From: Rhodosporidiobolus odoratus
Taxonomy: Eukaryota; Basidiomycota; Microbotryomycetes; Sporidiobolales; Sporidiobolaceae
Length of the DNA stretch: 64,000 nt
Direction: 5' to 3'
Assembly: GCA_034387635.1 (NCBI GenBank)
Contig: JAOANU010000025.1
Location: 154,001 to 218,000 of the forward strand
Shown: piece after piece, positions 22,033 through 33,303 of the stretch
How positions within the stretch are numbered: position 1 is the first letter of the stretch
Layout: each line of letters begins with the position of its first letter
Notes under the pieces: model-generated
Database searches by the model: none
What the model was told of the DNA's origin: nothing
What the model saw: only the letters and a program-made list of their open reading frames with translations
Program-made: the position numbers and the translations under genes

Positions 22033-25000
22033 TCAAGGTTCGCCGGTTTGTGCACCTTGACCTGGACCCATGGTGTACGCAAGCGGTCGCAGTCCGCGGA
22101 CGAGCAGCTCCCCCGGGTCTGTCGAGCGCTCCTGCACAGGCGTTTTAGCGCGGGCGTTCGAATCGTAGGTCGGAAGGACCTCTTGCAGTTCATCTTCACT
22201 CCCGTGGCAGAGGTGGTGGTCACCCAAACCGTGCGAGCTGTGAAGAGGTATGCCAAGGCCGTTGAGCCCGGCAGCATGGGCCGTCAGCGCCTCGAAGTCC
22301 TCTGTTCTTGACCGGCTCATTGCCGGCGGAGAGCGGACGACGAGTCGATCGAGCTCGTCGTCGGTGTAAGAGGTGGGCTGCTGGAGATGGAGGATGTCGA
22401 ACGGGTCTGCCAGTGACTCAGAGACAGAATCGAACGAGCTCCGGGGCGTGGCCTCGGTGTCGCTGTGCGAGGTGTGAGGATCTAGACGAGGCGGATGCAA
22501 GGAGGAGATTGAATGCGGAAGCGAAGATGCGTGGTTTGCTCCGTTGGCGTGAACATGTGAGGAAGACTGACGCGGGGAGGAAGGACGAGGGCGGCGAAGG
22601 GACGAGGTACGGCGATGATGGGAATGCTTGCGGACGAGTCGTTCTGTTTCTCGATCCTCGACAAGCAAGTCTCGGGAGAGGACTTCGCGGTAGCAGACAA
22701 GCTTGGCGAGACTGCGCAGGACTCGTCCAGTTAGCACGATGCTTGTGTGAGCGGAGACAAGGTAGATGAGCGTACTTCATTCGAGCTTGCCGGACTCGCT
22801 TCTCAATCGGCGAGATGGCGGTCAGAATCTTCTCGCGCGTGGACGAGCGGAAGGGAGTGAGAATCGCGAGGTGCTTGGCCAATCGCAGATCCGCCTGCAA
22901 AGCGCCTCTCGCTTGGGCGATTTCGGCATCAAGCCCGTATAATTTGGTCTGCAGAAGGTTGCGTAATGTGAAGAATGAGCACATGACAGCCGCCAAGGCC
23001 GTAGAGAGATCGGGACGTACGCGAAGGAGATCGGCCCGAGCTGTAATCGAGGGAAGCCCGGCGGCGACAAGAGAAGCTTCGCTCGTTCGAGGCGAGACTG
23101 CGTCGGGTGGCGTAGCTGTCCCATTTCGTGCAAATTGGGTACGATTGTGCCCGCCAGTTGCCTCGAGCGCCGCTCGCAGGCTCCGAGGTAGCAAGTCGTC
23201 TGCGCTGACGTGTTCAAGCGTCCTGGGCTGGATGGTTTCGTCTTCCTCGGTCGGGCCGAGACTGCTCTTTGCCGAGACGGTGCTAGCTAGCGATCCCATC
23301 GTCGTCGGATTAACCGGCCGAACATGAGGAGGCTGTGGAAGGATAGGCGGGCCAGCAGTCGTGGGCTCGTGATGCCGCAGGACGGAAGGGAGGAGCGGGC
23401 TCGTCGAAACCGGAGAAGGGCGCGAGGAGTTACTCGTCGAGCCTGGTGGCGAAAGAGGCAGGAGCGGTCGCATGCGGACGTTCGCAGTCTTGAAGGCGGC
23501 AGCGAAGTTGATGGCGTGCAGCCACGAGTTGAGGTTATCGGCGTCGTATGCCTGGAAAAGGTATTGACGCCCGGCAGGTGCGACAAGGCGGAACACGTTC
23601 TGGTACTTCGAGTAGCTCTGTGAATCCGAAGGGATCCGTCACTTAAAAGCTGAGAGAGAGTGAAGAAGGAAGCGCACGGTATCATAGATGGCGGCGGAGT
23701 TGGCGAGAGATAAGACGGCATCTGGCTTGAACGGCGTGGAAATGGAGAAGACGAGGACGTGACTGTCATCTGGTTTCGATTTGGACGACGACGCAGCAGC
23801 GTCGAGCGCCTGCTGAAGGGACGCAGCAAAGTTCGGGTCCTTCTGCTCGCCGGCTCAAGCTCGTAAGCAGATGGAGAAGGTGACGGTCGAAGGACGAACG
23901 AACGTACGAAGAACAAGAGTTGGCTGCCCGTGAGCACAACCGTCCAACCCTTCCACTTCCGACTCGCCGCTTTCTTTCCCCCTTCCGCCAAATCTTCCTT
24001 CCTGCTCAACAGGCCGATCTTTGTGATCTTGAGATTGGTAGCGGTTGGCGCAGCTTTCTTCTTGGGCGTTTCAGCAATGAAGGTGCCGTTGCTGACAGTG
24101 GGAAGAAGGGGCGATCCGGCGAGAGCTGCCTCAGGTGGGCTTGAGCCATTCGACGCAGGCAGGGTTGAACCGGGTAGAGGGGGGACGGGCGACGCTGGAG
24201 TGAAGAGCGGGGACGGGTTGGGCGAGGACTTCGAAGAAGAACGGGCACGAGACACAATCTGCAGCACTGGGGCTTTGGCAAAGAGCGAGTGAAGGGTTGT
24301 CGCGTTCTGCGGCGGCCGCCAACGTCAGCAAGCCCTTGCGCAAAGGCTGAAGGCGGAATGCTCACGAAGAAAGAGGTGGTGCCGGTATACGAGAATGGGC
24401 TTTTGGACGGGATGTGGCTCTCGACGTCGACGCGGAACCGTGAAGTTTGTCCCTGCAAGCAAGATGTACTGTCAGAACAAAAGGGTACGAAGAAATCTAG
24501 CTTGAAGGACGTACTGTAGCAATCAAGCTGTACGGGTCGAATTTGCCCTTTTCCTTGCTCGCGCCGAAGAATCCGCTCGAGGTCGGTAGAGCCGGAGTAG
24601 CCAGAGGAGCAGCTGTCCCAGGGCCGGAACTAGCGCCAGGCATGGATGAGGTCGTCGAAGGCGCGAGAATGGAAGAGGAAGAGTCGTTGGTCTCTTGCGA
24701 GTCCACGAAGACGAAGGGAGCAAGGGTGATCTGGTCGTAGAGGTACTGCGAGATGGAGCTCTGTCAGCACCTACTCTCCAAGAGCAGCACGAGAGAACAA
24801 GACACACTTCGAGGATCTCCGGCGCAACCCCATCGATGCGGGTATTCTTGAGGTAGTCCGCTTTAGTCCTGAGAGGGCGAAGCGGGTCAGCGATGCACGC
24901 AGGGTAAACAGGTGGGTGTCAACGACAAGCGTACATCTTAGACTTCGCGTTCGGATTGAACTGATCAGTATTGAGCATGACCATCGAGAACGCCAGCACA

Positions 25001-28000
25001 TAAGGAATGTCGCTGTCCTCCCCATCTTTGGCTTTCTTCGTCTCCTCGACGTGCGGCGGCGAGGCTACATCAAGAGGAGCCTTCTTGCCGGCGAAGACGC
25101 CCGGGTTACACTCGCAGTATCGTCGAGCGAAGGCTTCCATGACGCGGTCGATTTGTTGCGTTTCACTCGGAAGGGAGGCGGCGGAGAGAAAGACGCGGAG
25201 GGCGATGTCGAGGGCGAGCTGCTGAAAAGGAAACAGGCGAAGATAGACTGCGAGGGCAGCCGTATGGAACTCGTCGGAGCTAGACGAAGATACAGAGTCA
25301 ATATCGGCCGAACAAGCCAGCCTAAAAGACATGCGTACCTTGCTGCCAACGCCCTCGTGATGTCGCCTTTCGGCAATGGCTCCGTACCCTCATCTTCAGC
25401 CTCCTCGTACTCACTTGCGTCGTCCTCGGCCAGTTCCTCCGTCTCCTCGTCCTCATTCCGCTCACTCAAGGGCGTCTCCTTTCTCCGTCTCACCTTCTTC
25501 GGTGGCTCCCCTTCCATCAACCGCTTCAACCAGTCCTCCGGTTTCTCCCCCTCGTCTTCCCTCGGCTGCGGGATCTTCCTCTCCTTCGGCGGCGGCGGGC
25601 GGTCGGGCAAAGCCCCGGGACCCGCCACGACGTTCGAGAGCGAACTGCCTCTCCCCCGCCCGCCCTTACCCGCACCTGGCGCGCTGAGCGACCCATCTGT
25701 TGTACCTGGTCGAGGGCTGACGCTAGGAGGTGTCAGGCCTGCCGAGGCCGAAGAAGGAGAGCCGCCGCCATGATACGAGACTCGACGGCTGGGATCCGTA
25801 AGAGCGCGCACCCTTCCGCCCACCACATCGGGCGGGGCGAGCCCGCCGTTACTACCCGTCGTCATAGCGCTGCCAGCGCTATCAGATCGGCCTCGTTCCC
25901 GGGCAGGTCTGGACGGCGATCCGGAAGGACTTCCTAGCGGCGGAGCGAGGGGACCTTCGCGTACCAGGTTCCCCCCGCCGTGGCCGAACAAGCTGCCGAT
26001 ACCTGCCCCGACACTCAGGCCTCTCTTCCTCCCCATTCCAGGTCGACTCACACTCGCGCTCCTCTTTTTATCCGCTCCACTTCCGCCAAATAGCGCTCCG
26101 AACTCGCTCGCCCCGCCGCCGTACTCGTTAATCGGTGTCTCTGCTGCACTGGCTGTCGTCGTCGCGGCAGAAGAGCTTCTACTCATGCCTTGACTGCCCA
26201 ACGCCGCCGTCGACGAGTTCGAGCCGCTAGAATGGAAGAAGGAACCGAGCGATCCGAAGACGCTAGTCCTACCACCGCCTGAACCGCCACTCTCGCCAGA
26301 GGTACTCGGCCGTCTCGGCACGCTATCACCGGAATTTCGACTTGCACCGACCTTCTGATGCGCTTGGGCGAAGTAGCCACCGCCAGCGGGGAAGCCCATC
26401 CCGCCAACGACCATGTTGCGAGCCCCGCCGTAAGAAAAGTTGCTATGAGGGGGAGGAGAGGTCAAAGAAGTCGTCGGGGAACGGCGATCGCTAGCATCGG
26501 AGTGAGAGCGACCCTGGCGAGTACGGATGAGCGTTTTCGCGAGAGAAGGCGAGCTGCCCGAAGTCGAAGGGGCGAGAGGATTGCCCTTCTCGGCGGCCGG
26601 GGACGAGAGGGGAGAGCGGGTGTGCGGCGCGTAGGATGGTGGTCCATTCGAGGCCAATGCGGCAGAGGGCGGAGGAACGTAAGAATTGCTCCGCCGCAGG
26701 AAACGCGGGGAGGAGGAAACGGAACCGCTAGAGAGAAGGGGGTCTCCGGAGGTTGGTATGGATGACGAGGCAGTCGGGAGGAGCGTCGAGGCCGAATCGG
26801 AAGATTTGGCGTGAACAAATGGAGGAGGATTGGGCAGAGGGAGTGAAGGTGCAGACTGTAGCTCCGGGCGCGCAGTTGGAGCAGCAAGGCGAGGCGAAGG
26901 CGCTGTAGAGGACAGCGGCGACGAATGTAACGGTTTTTTAGGCGAAGCCGGAGCGGGACTGCTGTTTCCCGGCGAAGCAGACGGCGGAGTCGTCGTAATT
27001 GACAGGGAAGGGCGTGTTGACGGAGCGCGACTATTCACCCGGCTTCGAGCGGGAGAAGCCGTGGTGGACGGCGAGGGTGAGGCGTTTGCTTTTGAAAGCC
27101 TTCTCTCTGGCGAGGCGAAGGTGTTTTTTGTAGGTGATTTGGTTGGTGAGGAAGGCGCCCCGAACGCCCAGCTCATACGGTAGGGGTTGTTTGAGAGCTG
27201 AAGACTCGGAAGGGAAGGGAGAGAAGGAAGACTATCGATAGTGCCACTTGAAGAGGGTATCGAGGAGTTCTCCCTCGATTTCGACTTGGGCGACCCGGCT
27301 GGTGTGTTCACCGTCCCCAGAGCGGGAGAGCCCGTCGGCGAGTCGAACACGGGGCCGCCACTGACACTGCTAGTCCCTGCCAGACTACCCGAGTCCAACG
27401 ACGTCCTCGCAGCTTCAAAGCTTGCTCCACGCTCCTTTTCCTTCTCCGCTGCCTGCAACGACGTCTTTGTATCCTTCCTCCCAAATAACCCTCCCAACGT
27501 CGCCCGCCGCGTCGTGCGCTTCTTCCCAGGCGTCTCCCGTTCTTTCCCCTTGCCCTTTTCCGCGTCCTCTGCCGACGAGCGACGTTGCGCACCAGCCGAA
27601 CCCCGCCTATCCCGGTCACTCTCTCCCTGATTGGGCTGAAGCGAAGTCGATGAATCCCTAGCGGTGACAGTCGGTGCACCCACAAACAGCCAATGAGGTG
27701 CTGATGGAATGGGTTCGGGGAGTACCATTGTGCTCGGGTTCTCCCGAGGGAGCCGAGACTCACTAGTGGGGCCGGCAAGCGAGACGGACGAGGAGGCGTA
27801 AGGGTATGGGAACGGCGAGGAGGGGGTAAGAGGGGTAGAGAAGCCAGAGCCGGAGGGAGAATCGCGGGCTGAGGAGGGATCAAGCGAGAGGGACGATGCG
27901 CTCAACCTCGGCAGTGCGGGAAGAATTGGCGAAGGAGGTGGGACAGGCGACGGCGGGAGCGGCGGAGGCGATGGTACGGCTGGGGGCAAAGAGAACGCGT

Positions 28001-29046
28001 CGCTGCTGTTCGGGAGAACACCGAGTACTGGGCTGGTCGTGCCAAAGCTCTTTGCACGCCGCAAGAGCGTTCTGCCTTTTTTCGGCACTGAAGGCGGGGC
28101 GGGAAGAGGGGCCGGGAAAGGAGAAGGTCGGTGCGAGGCTGAAGAGTCTGGCAGGCGAGAAGACCGAGTTAGTGCAACACGCGCTTGCGGCAGAGAATGC
28201 TCGCCATCAATCACTTGGTGATTGAGAGGAGGGGTACAGAGGACAAGAAATTGATAGCCACGGACCTTCCACAGCCGCGGGGCCGCTCCCCGAAAGTGCG
28301 CCAAACGAGATGCGGCGAGTGAAGCTGCTTCTGCTGCCCTCCGTGTCCTCTGTTGGTGTCGTCTTATTGCTCCCATTGAACCCCAACCCGATGAAGCTCT
28401 TCTTTCGCTCTCTCCTTCCCCGCTCACGCTCCTTCGGCTCGCGGGTGGGCAAGTGGGGTTCCACGAAACCCACCGTACTGGACGCTCTCCGACGCGCCGT
28501 TCCGCTTCTGCTGAGCTCCGTGGCTGGTGAGAGCCCTCGGGATGTCGAGGCAGATGACGAGAGGGCGGTAGATGGGTCCGCAAGACGCTCCATCTCGTCC
28601 GCACCGGCCCTCTCGAGCTTGAACGTGCCGGAGGAAGGGAGTGCAGGACTCGGAGGGAGAGACCCTATCAGTCCGAGTCCAGCTTGTACGAGTGCTGCGG
28701 TGGCCGAAGGTGAGGAAGATGGGGATGCGGTTGCAGAGGAGGGGAAGCGAGTTACAGTCGGGGAGGGGGAAGGAGAGCGTGAGCGTGTATGAGTTGGTGG
28801 TGGTAGTGCTATAGGAAGTGGTCTGAGTGAGCTGGCGGAGGAGGATGCTCTCAATGCCTTGTAGAGAGTTGAAGGAGGTGGTGGTGAGGCTGGCGTGGTG
28901 AGCAGAGAAGGTTGAGGTGGAGGCGAGTCGGGTGACATGCTATCGGACTCTTGTGTCCATTCCTCCACTGAAGCTGAAAGCGATGAGAAAAGCGAGAATG
29001 AGGAAACAGAGTGAGGAGGAGGCACGACGTCGGTCATGGGTAGCAT
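22033..29046 (-). CDS. SYT1: Sec7-PH ARF guanine-nucleotide exchange factor, Syt1 type
   Basis: Predicted GEF for Arf/Arl GTPases at the Golgi. At roughly 2,100 residues it is long for the family. ATG 29046 (MLPMTDVVPPPH; ATG 29037 is also possible) opens a Ser/Pro-rich disordered region of about 1,150 residues, most of it in one large exon (about 25340-28150). The Sec7 domain follows, with ALAVYLRLFPFQQLALDIAL, LSAASLPSETQQIDRVMEAF, RRYCECNPGVF and IPYVLAFSMVMLNTDQFNPN. The Glu in LPSETQQ occupies the catalytic glutamic-finger position. The PH domain contains RKWKGWTVVLTGSQLLFF, then LVAPAGRQYLFQAYDADNLN and SWLHAINFAAAF. A helical segment, VRQARMKLAKLVCYREVLSR, and a Ser/His-rich tail ending TGEP complete it. 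The domain order matches yeast Syt1. Introns are concentrated in the 3' half. Confidence 0.88.
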
Positions 29047-29485
29047 CCACCAAAGCCCGAGATGCTGGTACCGAATGCGCTTGTCAAGTGCAGAGAGTGC
29101 TCCACTGGTGCTCGCACACCGCACGAGAGAAGACAAGCAGAAAAAACAAGCCGCCGTCCCTTTTCGCAGCCTGGTTTCTCGTGACCGCTGGTCGCGACCA
29201 GCCAACGCAGAATTCCCCAGTCGGGGACAAGGATGTAAAGACCTGTGCTCAGAGGAGCCGCCTGCCCACGCCCCTTACGGAGAGCAAGCCACGGCGAAGT
29301 GGTCACATGGCAGACTCACTCGTTCTCTCGTCTTGCGTTCGCGTCTCCTCTCGTCGAGGCATGGATGAGGAACTGCGGAACGCTCCGACGCCATATTGTT
29401 GCCGTCCTCGAGGTGGAGCTGGAGGAAATGGGCCGAGCATGTAGAAAAGGATAAGTAGTTCCTGTTCAACCACGTCAACCGCCAA
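29047..29485. other. Intergenic, ARF-GEF promoter / Nup84 3' flank
   Basis: This 439-bp stretch lies between two minus-strand genes. Frames open in several directions but none has a recognisable domain. It should hold the ARF-GEF promoter. The ARF-GEF frame stays open upstream of ATG 29046 with no further ATG. Confidence 0.4.
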
Positions 29486-32400
29486 CTACGCCGCCTCTTC
29501 CACCCCAAACGGTCCCATCCCAGCCTCGAGACTTGCCAGACTAGCCTGTGCTACATCAGCCAAGTAAGCTTTGAGGCTGAGAGCACCCGCAGCTTCTCCT
29601 GCTTCGGGGATGAATTCGAGGTAGAGCTGGTACCGTTCATCGGCGACGAGGTTGGCGAGAGCAAGGCAACGGGAGAGATTGCTGCAGAGAACGTCGGGCA
29701 GGGAGATATCAGCCACAACTCCTGTGTACAGACGTCGTGTCGTGAATATGGAGGAGGAAAAGACGGAACGCACGATGAGACGACCGTCCTTGTCTCATAC
29801 AACGCCTGGTGCAACCTGAACACGATGTCTGGCACAACAAGCCTCCGAATTTTTGAAAGCTCCGCGTGCCGTCGGGTAGCTGCGGCGAGAGAACAGCAGA
29901 CTGCCTCAGCATAGAAAAAGGCGACCCAAAGGAAAGAGGGCGAACTCACCCGCTGCATCCACCGTTCCATCCAACCCATCCAATTTGAGCCACTCCCCCT
30001 CCAGCAACTCGACAGCAGCTCCATAGAACTCATCCACCAACGCCGAAACCCCATCTCGATACTGCGCCTGATCCAGTTTAGAAGCGTTCTTGCCCGGTCG
30101 CCTTGCCCAGACTTCGGTCCATTTCGCTTGCTTATCGAGCGTCGCAAAGAGGGAGACATAGTCGAGGTGTTCGCGGATGTCGAGCTGGACCGAAAGGCTG
30201 GGTTCGGAGGAGGAGCCGGCGGGGTTGGAGGAAGCGAGGGAGGAAAGGAGATTGGAAGGGAGGCGTTGCAGGAGGAGACGGGCGGCAGATGGTGAGTCGG
30301 AAGCTGTAGGACACGAGAAGCAGATATTGCAGTGGGTAAATCCTGCTCTGAAGCTTCATGGGAGAAAACGAGACGAACAAAGGAACCACCGAGCCAGCGC
30401 ATTCGCCCACCGAAGCCCTTCCTCGAACGTCTCCTTTTCCATCAACAGCCACTCCACGCCCCAAATCAGCCTTTGCTGCTCGTCGCTCGTCCTAGCATAC
30501 ACTTCCAGCCCCGAACCTCGCCCGGAAAGAGCTGACGGCGGAAGGGAAGCGAGCGTGTCGGAGAGAATGAGCTCGACAGTGCGAAGGGCGATGGCGGAGA
30601 GTGAGAGACCGTGGTCGCGAGCGGAGAGAAGGGCAAGGCGGCGGGTTTGGAGATCGTGCTGAGGACCGAAAGTGGCTGCAGTGTTGATTGACGAAGTCAG
30701 CTCTGGATTGGTGGAAGACACCCAGCCTAGCGTTCGTGCCTGGAAGCACGTCGACGTAAGGCAGAGGTGCAAACGCCGAATGCAAAGCTTACAAAGAAGA
30801 TGTGCCGCATAGCTTTCCACCGCACTCTGCGTCTCGAGCGTGCTGGCATAGAAAGCCACCAGACTCTCGTCTTGATCATTCGCTTCGAGAACCTTAACGT
30901 AAGCCTCGAGGATGCGGTTCGCGGCGTAAGCAGGCAGGGGCTGCTTGAGAAGGCGAAGAGAGAGAATGAGGTGGGCGAAAAAGCGGAGAAGGTGGGCGAG
31001 GGTTCTGCGCATAGGGAGCATCAGGTGAGGTAAGAATAAAGGTGACTGGGCGAAGAGCTACGCACTCTGGCTCAGTCTCCGGCGCTGCCGCCTCAAGCCG
31101 TTCCACAAAGGTCTCGATCAGCTCGCCGATCTTGCCAACAATAAGGTAAGCCTGACTGAGATGGAACGGGTTCTTCGCCGCCATCGCCAAATCCGGCTTA
31201 TCGCTGCGAATCAACCGCTCAAAGACCGCCTCGAGCTCCTGCCTGACCGGCTTGGTAACGGCCCTTCCGAGAAGCTCGTCCTCCGGGTCGAGGGCAGCTT
31301 TCGGATCGACAGGGGCGACCGTCCCTCGTTGCCAGAACCGTCCGGAAGGCGAAGTGGCGAGGCCAGCTTCGAGGTGCGACTCGAAGAGGGAGTTGAGGTG
31401 CGCCCAGACAACATCTTCCCAAGTTGAGCAGACCGGGAGAACGGAGGAAACGTCTCCGGAAAGAGCGCCATAGAGGGCACGCTCGTACGGATCAAGGGGG
31501 AGCTGCGATGACGCGAGATGAGTCGGCTGAACGGTAGCGGGGCGAGAGGGAAACAGGCACGCACACTCTCCGCAATCTTTCGACACATTCGCTTCCACAG
31601 CCGCCTGTTCTGGTTTCCCCGCGCACTCTTTCGCTCCACCTCCATAGCTTCCACCTCTTCATCGTACCCCGTATCCCCGGGCGCGAGCGCCGGATCCCAC
31701 CAGAGTTTCCCTCCTGACAAGGATGCAGCGCGCCATGACTGATCCGATTGTCGGCACATATCGATTGCGAGGTCGAGTTGTCCGGCTCTGACGTATTCGT
31801 ACAGAGAGCGGAGGAGGGCGCGCTCGTAAGCCTGTTCATCCGAGGGAGGGGTGTGAGTCCGAGTTCGGGGAAGGAATGGAAGAAGAGTCAGGGCTTACCG
31901 CATCATCCCCTTCCAATCTCGCACCTTCCTCCGATCCACCTGCTCGCAGCAAGGCGTCCGGGTCCAGCTCTTCGACCAACCCCTTTGGCGCCTTTGCTCC
32001 CGTCCGCTTTAGTTGCTTTAGCTTGTTCTTGGTATAGGGGAGGTAGCCGCGGCGAATCTCGGCGGGGTTGAGGGAGGAAGGGATAGAGTGAAGCCAGTCG
32101 CGAATAGCCTGGACGGAGTACGTGCAGTGAGCATGAATTCAGCGGAGCAGGGAGGAAGAGACCTGAAACGCACCGAGAGCTCGACAAGGTCATTGTTGCC
32201 CTCGATCAGGCGTTGCACCACAGTCAAAGGTGGAGTATAAGGGTTTTTGGAGGAGGAAGGTACAGAGGGAGTGTCGTTCAGGCGCTCGCTGCAACAGAAA
32301 ACCAGATTGTAGAAATGCGAAGCGGGGGAAAGAAAAGCAACGTACGCGTAGAGTGCCTGTACTAGAGCCCAGGTGTTCCGCTCGAGAGTCCAGATTTCGG

Positions 32401-32668
32401 CTTCGTTGACGTCGATGTCAGCGGAGAGAGCTTGCAGCCTGGTAAGAGGAAATGGTGAGCAGATCGAGGCCGACGAGGAGTTGTCGGCAATGGCGTATAA
32501 GGGATCGGGAGAGCGTCGCTGTGGATCTCGAGAAGCAGGATAGACGTACTGCTCGTCGCACAATGCTCCCCACCTGGCCAACAAACCATTCTCCTCATCG
32601 AGCAAGTCGACCTCTCCTGCCTGTGCCCGTCGAAGGTGATCGCTGAATGCAGCGTAAATGCCGGCCAT
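29486..32668 (-). CDS. NUP84: Nup84/Nup107 nuclear pore Y-complex subunit
   Basis: Scaffold alpha-solenoid nucleoporin of the outer-ring Y complex. ATG 32668 gives MAGIYAAFSDHLRRAQAGEV, then DEENGLLARWGALCDEQ and AEIWTLERNTWALVQALYA. Family-typical blocks follow: RERLNDTP to LIEGNNDLVELS, IRDWLHSIPSSLNPAEIRRG, YERALLRALYEYVRAGQLDL, LPLDPYERALYGALSGD, and the late RFFAHLILSLRLLKQPLPAY with NRILEAYVKVLEANDQDESL and VAFYASTLETQSAVESYAAH. It ends MGPFGVEEAA at 29486. Estimated length is about 880 residues, in keeping with the family. The frame upstream of the ATG (YRYAPPSPIKDFFKRSEPRL) looks coding-like but meets a TGA with no AG acceptor between, so I keep the ATG. Confidence 0.85.
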
Positions 32669-33303
32669 CTCCGTCAAGCGTGGCTCTGAACGTTTGAAGA
32701 AGTCCTTGATTGGCGATGGAGGCGCGTAGCGGTATTTGGTTGAGGGAGAAGGTCACCGCCAACTTCGCTTCCTTCGCTATTCTCGCCCGTTCCCAAGCAC
32801 TCCCTATGCACCTTAAGCGGCTTAGTTTAGCGCTGGGCAGGCGGGACGCACCGCGGCAAGCTGTCCCGCCCCCGATTCGAGGATTTCGTCTCATCGTCTC
32901 CGCTTGGCCGCGACCGCGCTGGACGGGAGACGTGGGCGTATATATATGTTCCACAAACACCAGACTGTTGCAAGGATCTTTGCGCGACCGAGCCAGACAG
33001 ACATTGCCGTGTAGCTCTCGCTCTGCATCTTTCCTTCCTTCCCTACCTTCCGTATCTTCCGTTGTTTCCGTCTGCTCCTCGACCCCAGCGCTCGCTACTG
33101 CTCTCCGCACAGACCGCTGAGCATGAAGTACAAAGTGGTAGTAACAGCAACAATTGCATACCGCTCTAGTTTTGTGTGTATGCGAAGCCATAAAAAAACC
33201 AAGGAGTGTCGTGTTATTGCTCAAGACCTGCACGTCCGAGTCCGGTTCATCAGCACCTCCTCTTCACGGAACACAAGGAGAGGAACGGAGAAAGAAAGCG
33301 GAC
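32669..33303. promoter_or_regulatory. NUP84 promoter region with TATA-like run
   Basis: This 635-bp gap lies between NUP84 (-) and the end of the oligopeptide transporter (-). On the minus strand a TATATATAC run (about 32938-32947) sits some 270 bp upstream of the NUP84 ATG and could be a TATA element, though it is far away. Competing frames at 32595-33233 (-) and 32710-33120 (+) overlap each other and have no motif, so no gene is called. Confidence 0.35.

Noticed and set aside
25376..27661. Several plus-strand open frames opposite the ARF-GEF gene
   Set aside because: They mirror the Ser/Pro-rich sense exon, which lacks stop-forming codons on the other strand. They have no domains and no splice partners.
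32595..33233. Minus-strand frame upstream of NUP84, and the overlapping plus frame at 32710-33120
   Set aside because: They overlap each other and the NUP84 first exon, lack motifs, and begin without a plausible start or splice context.
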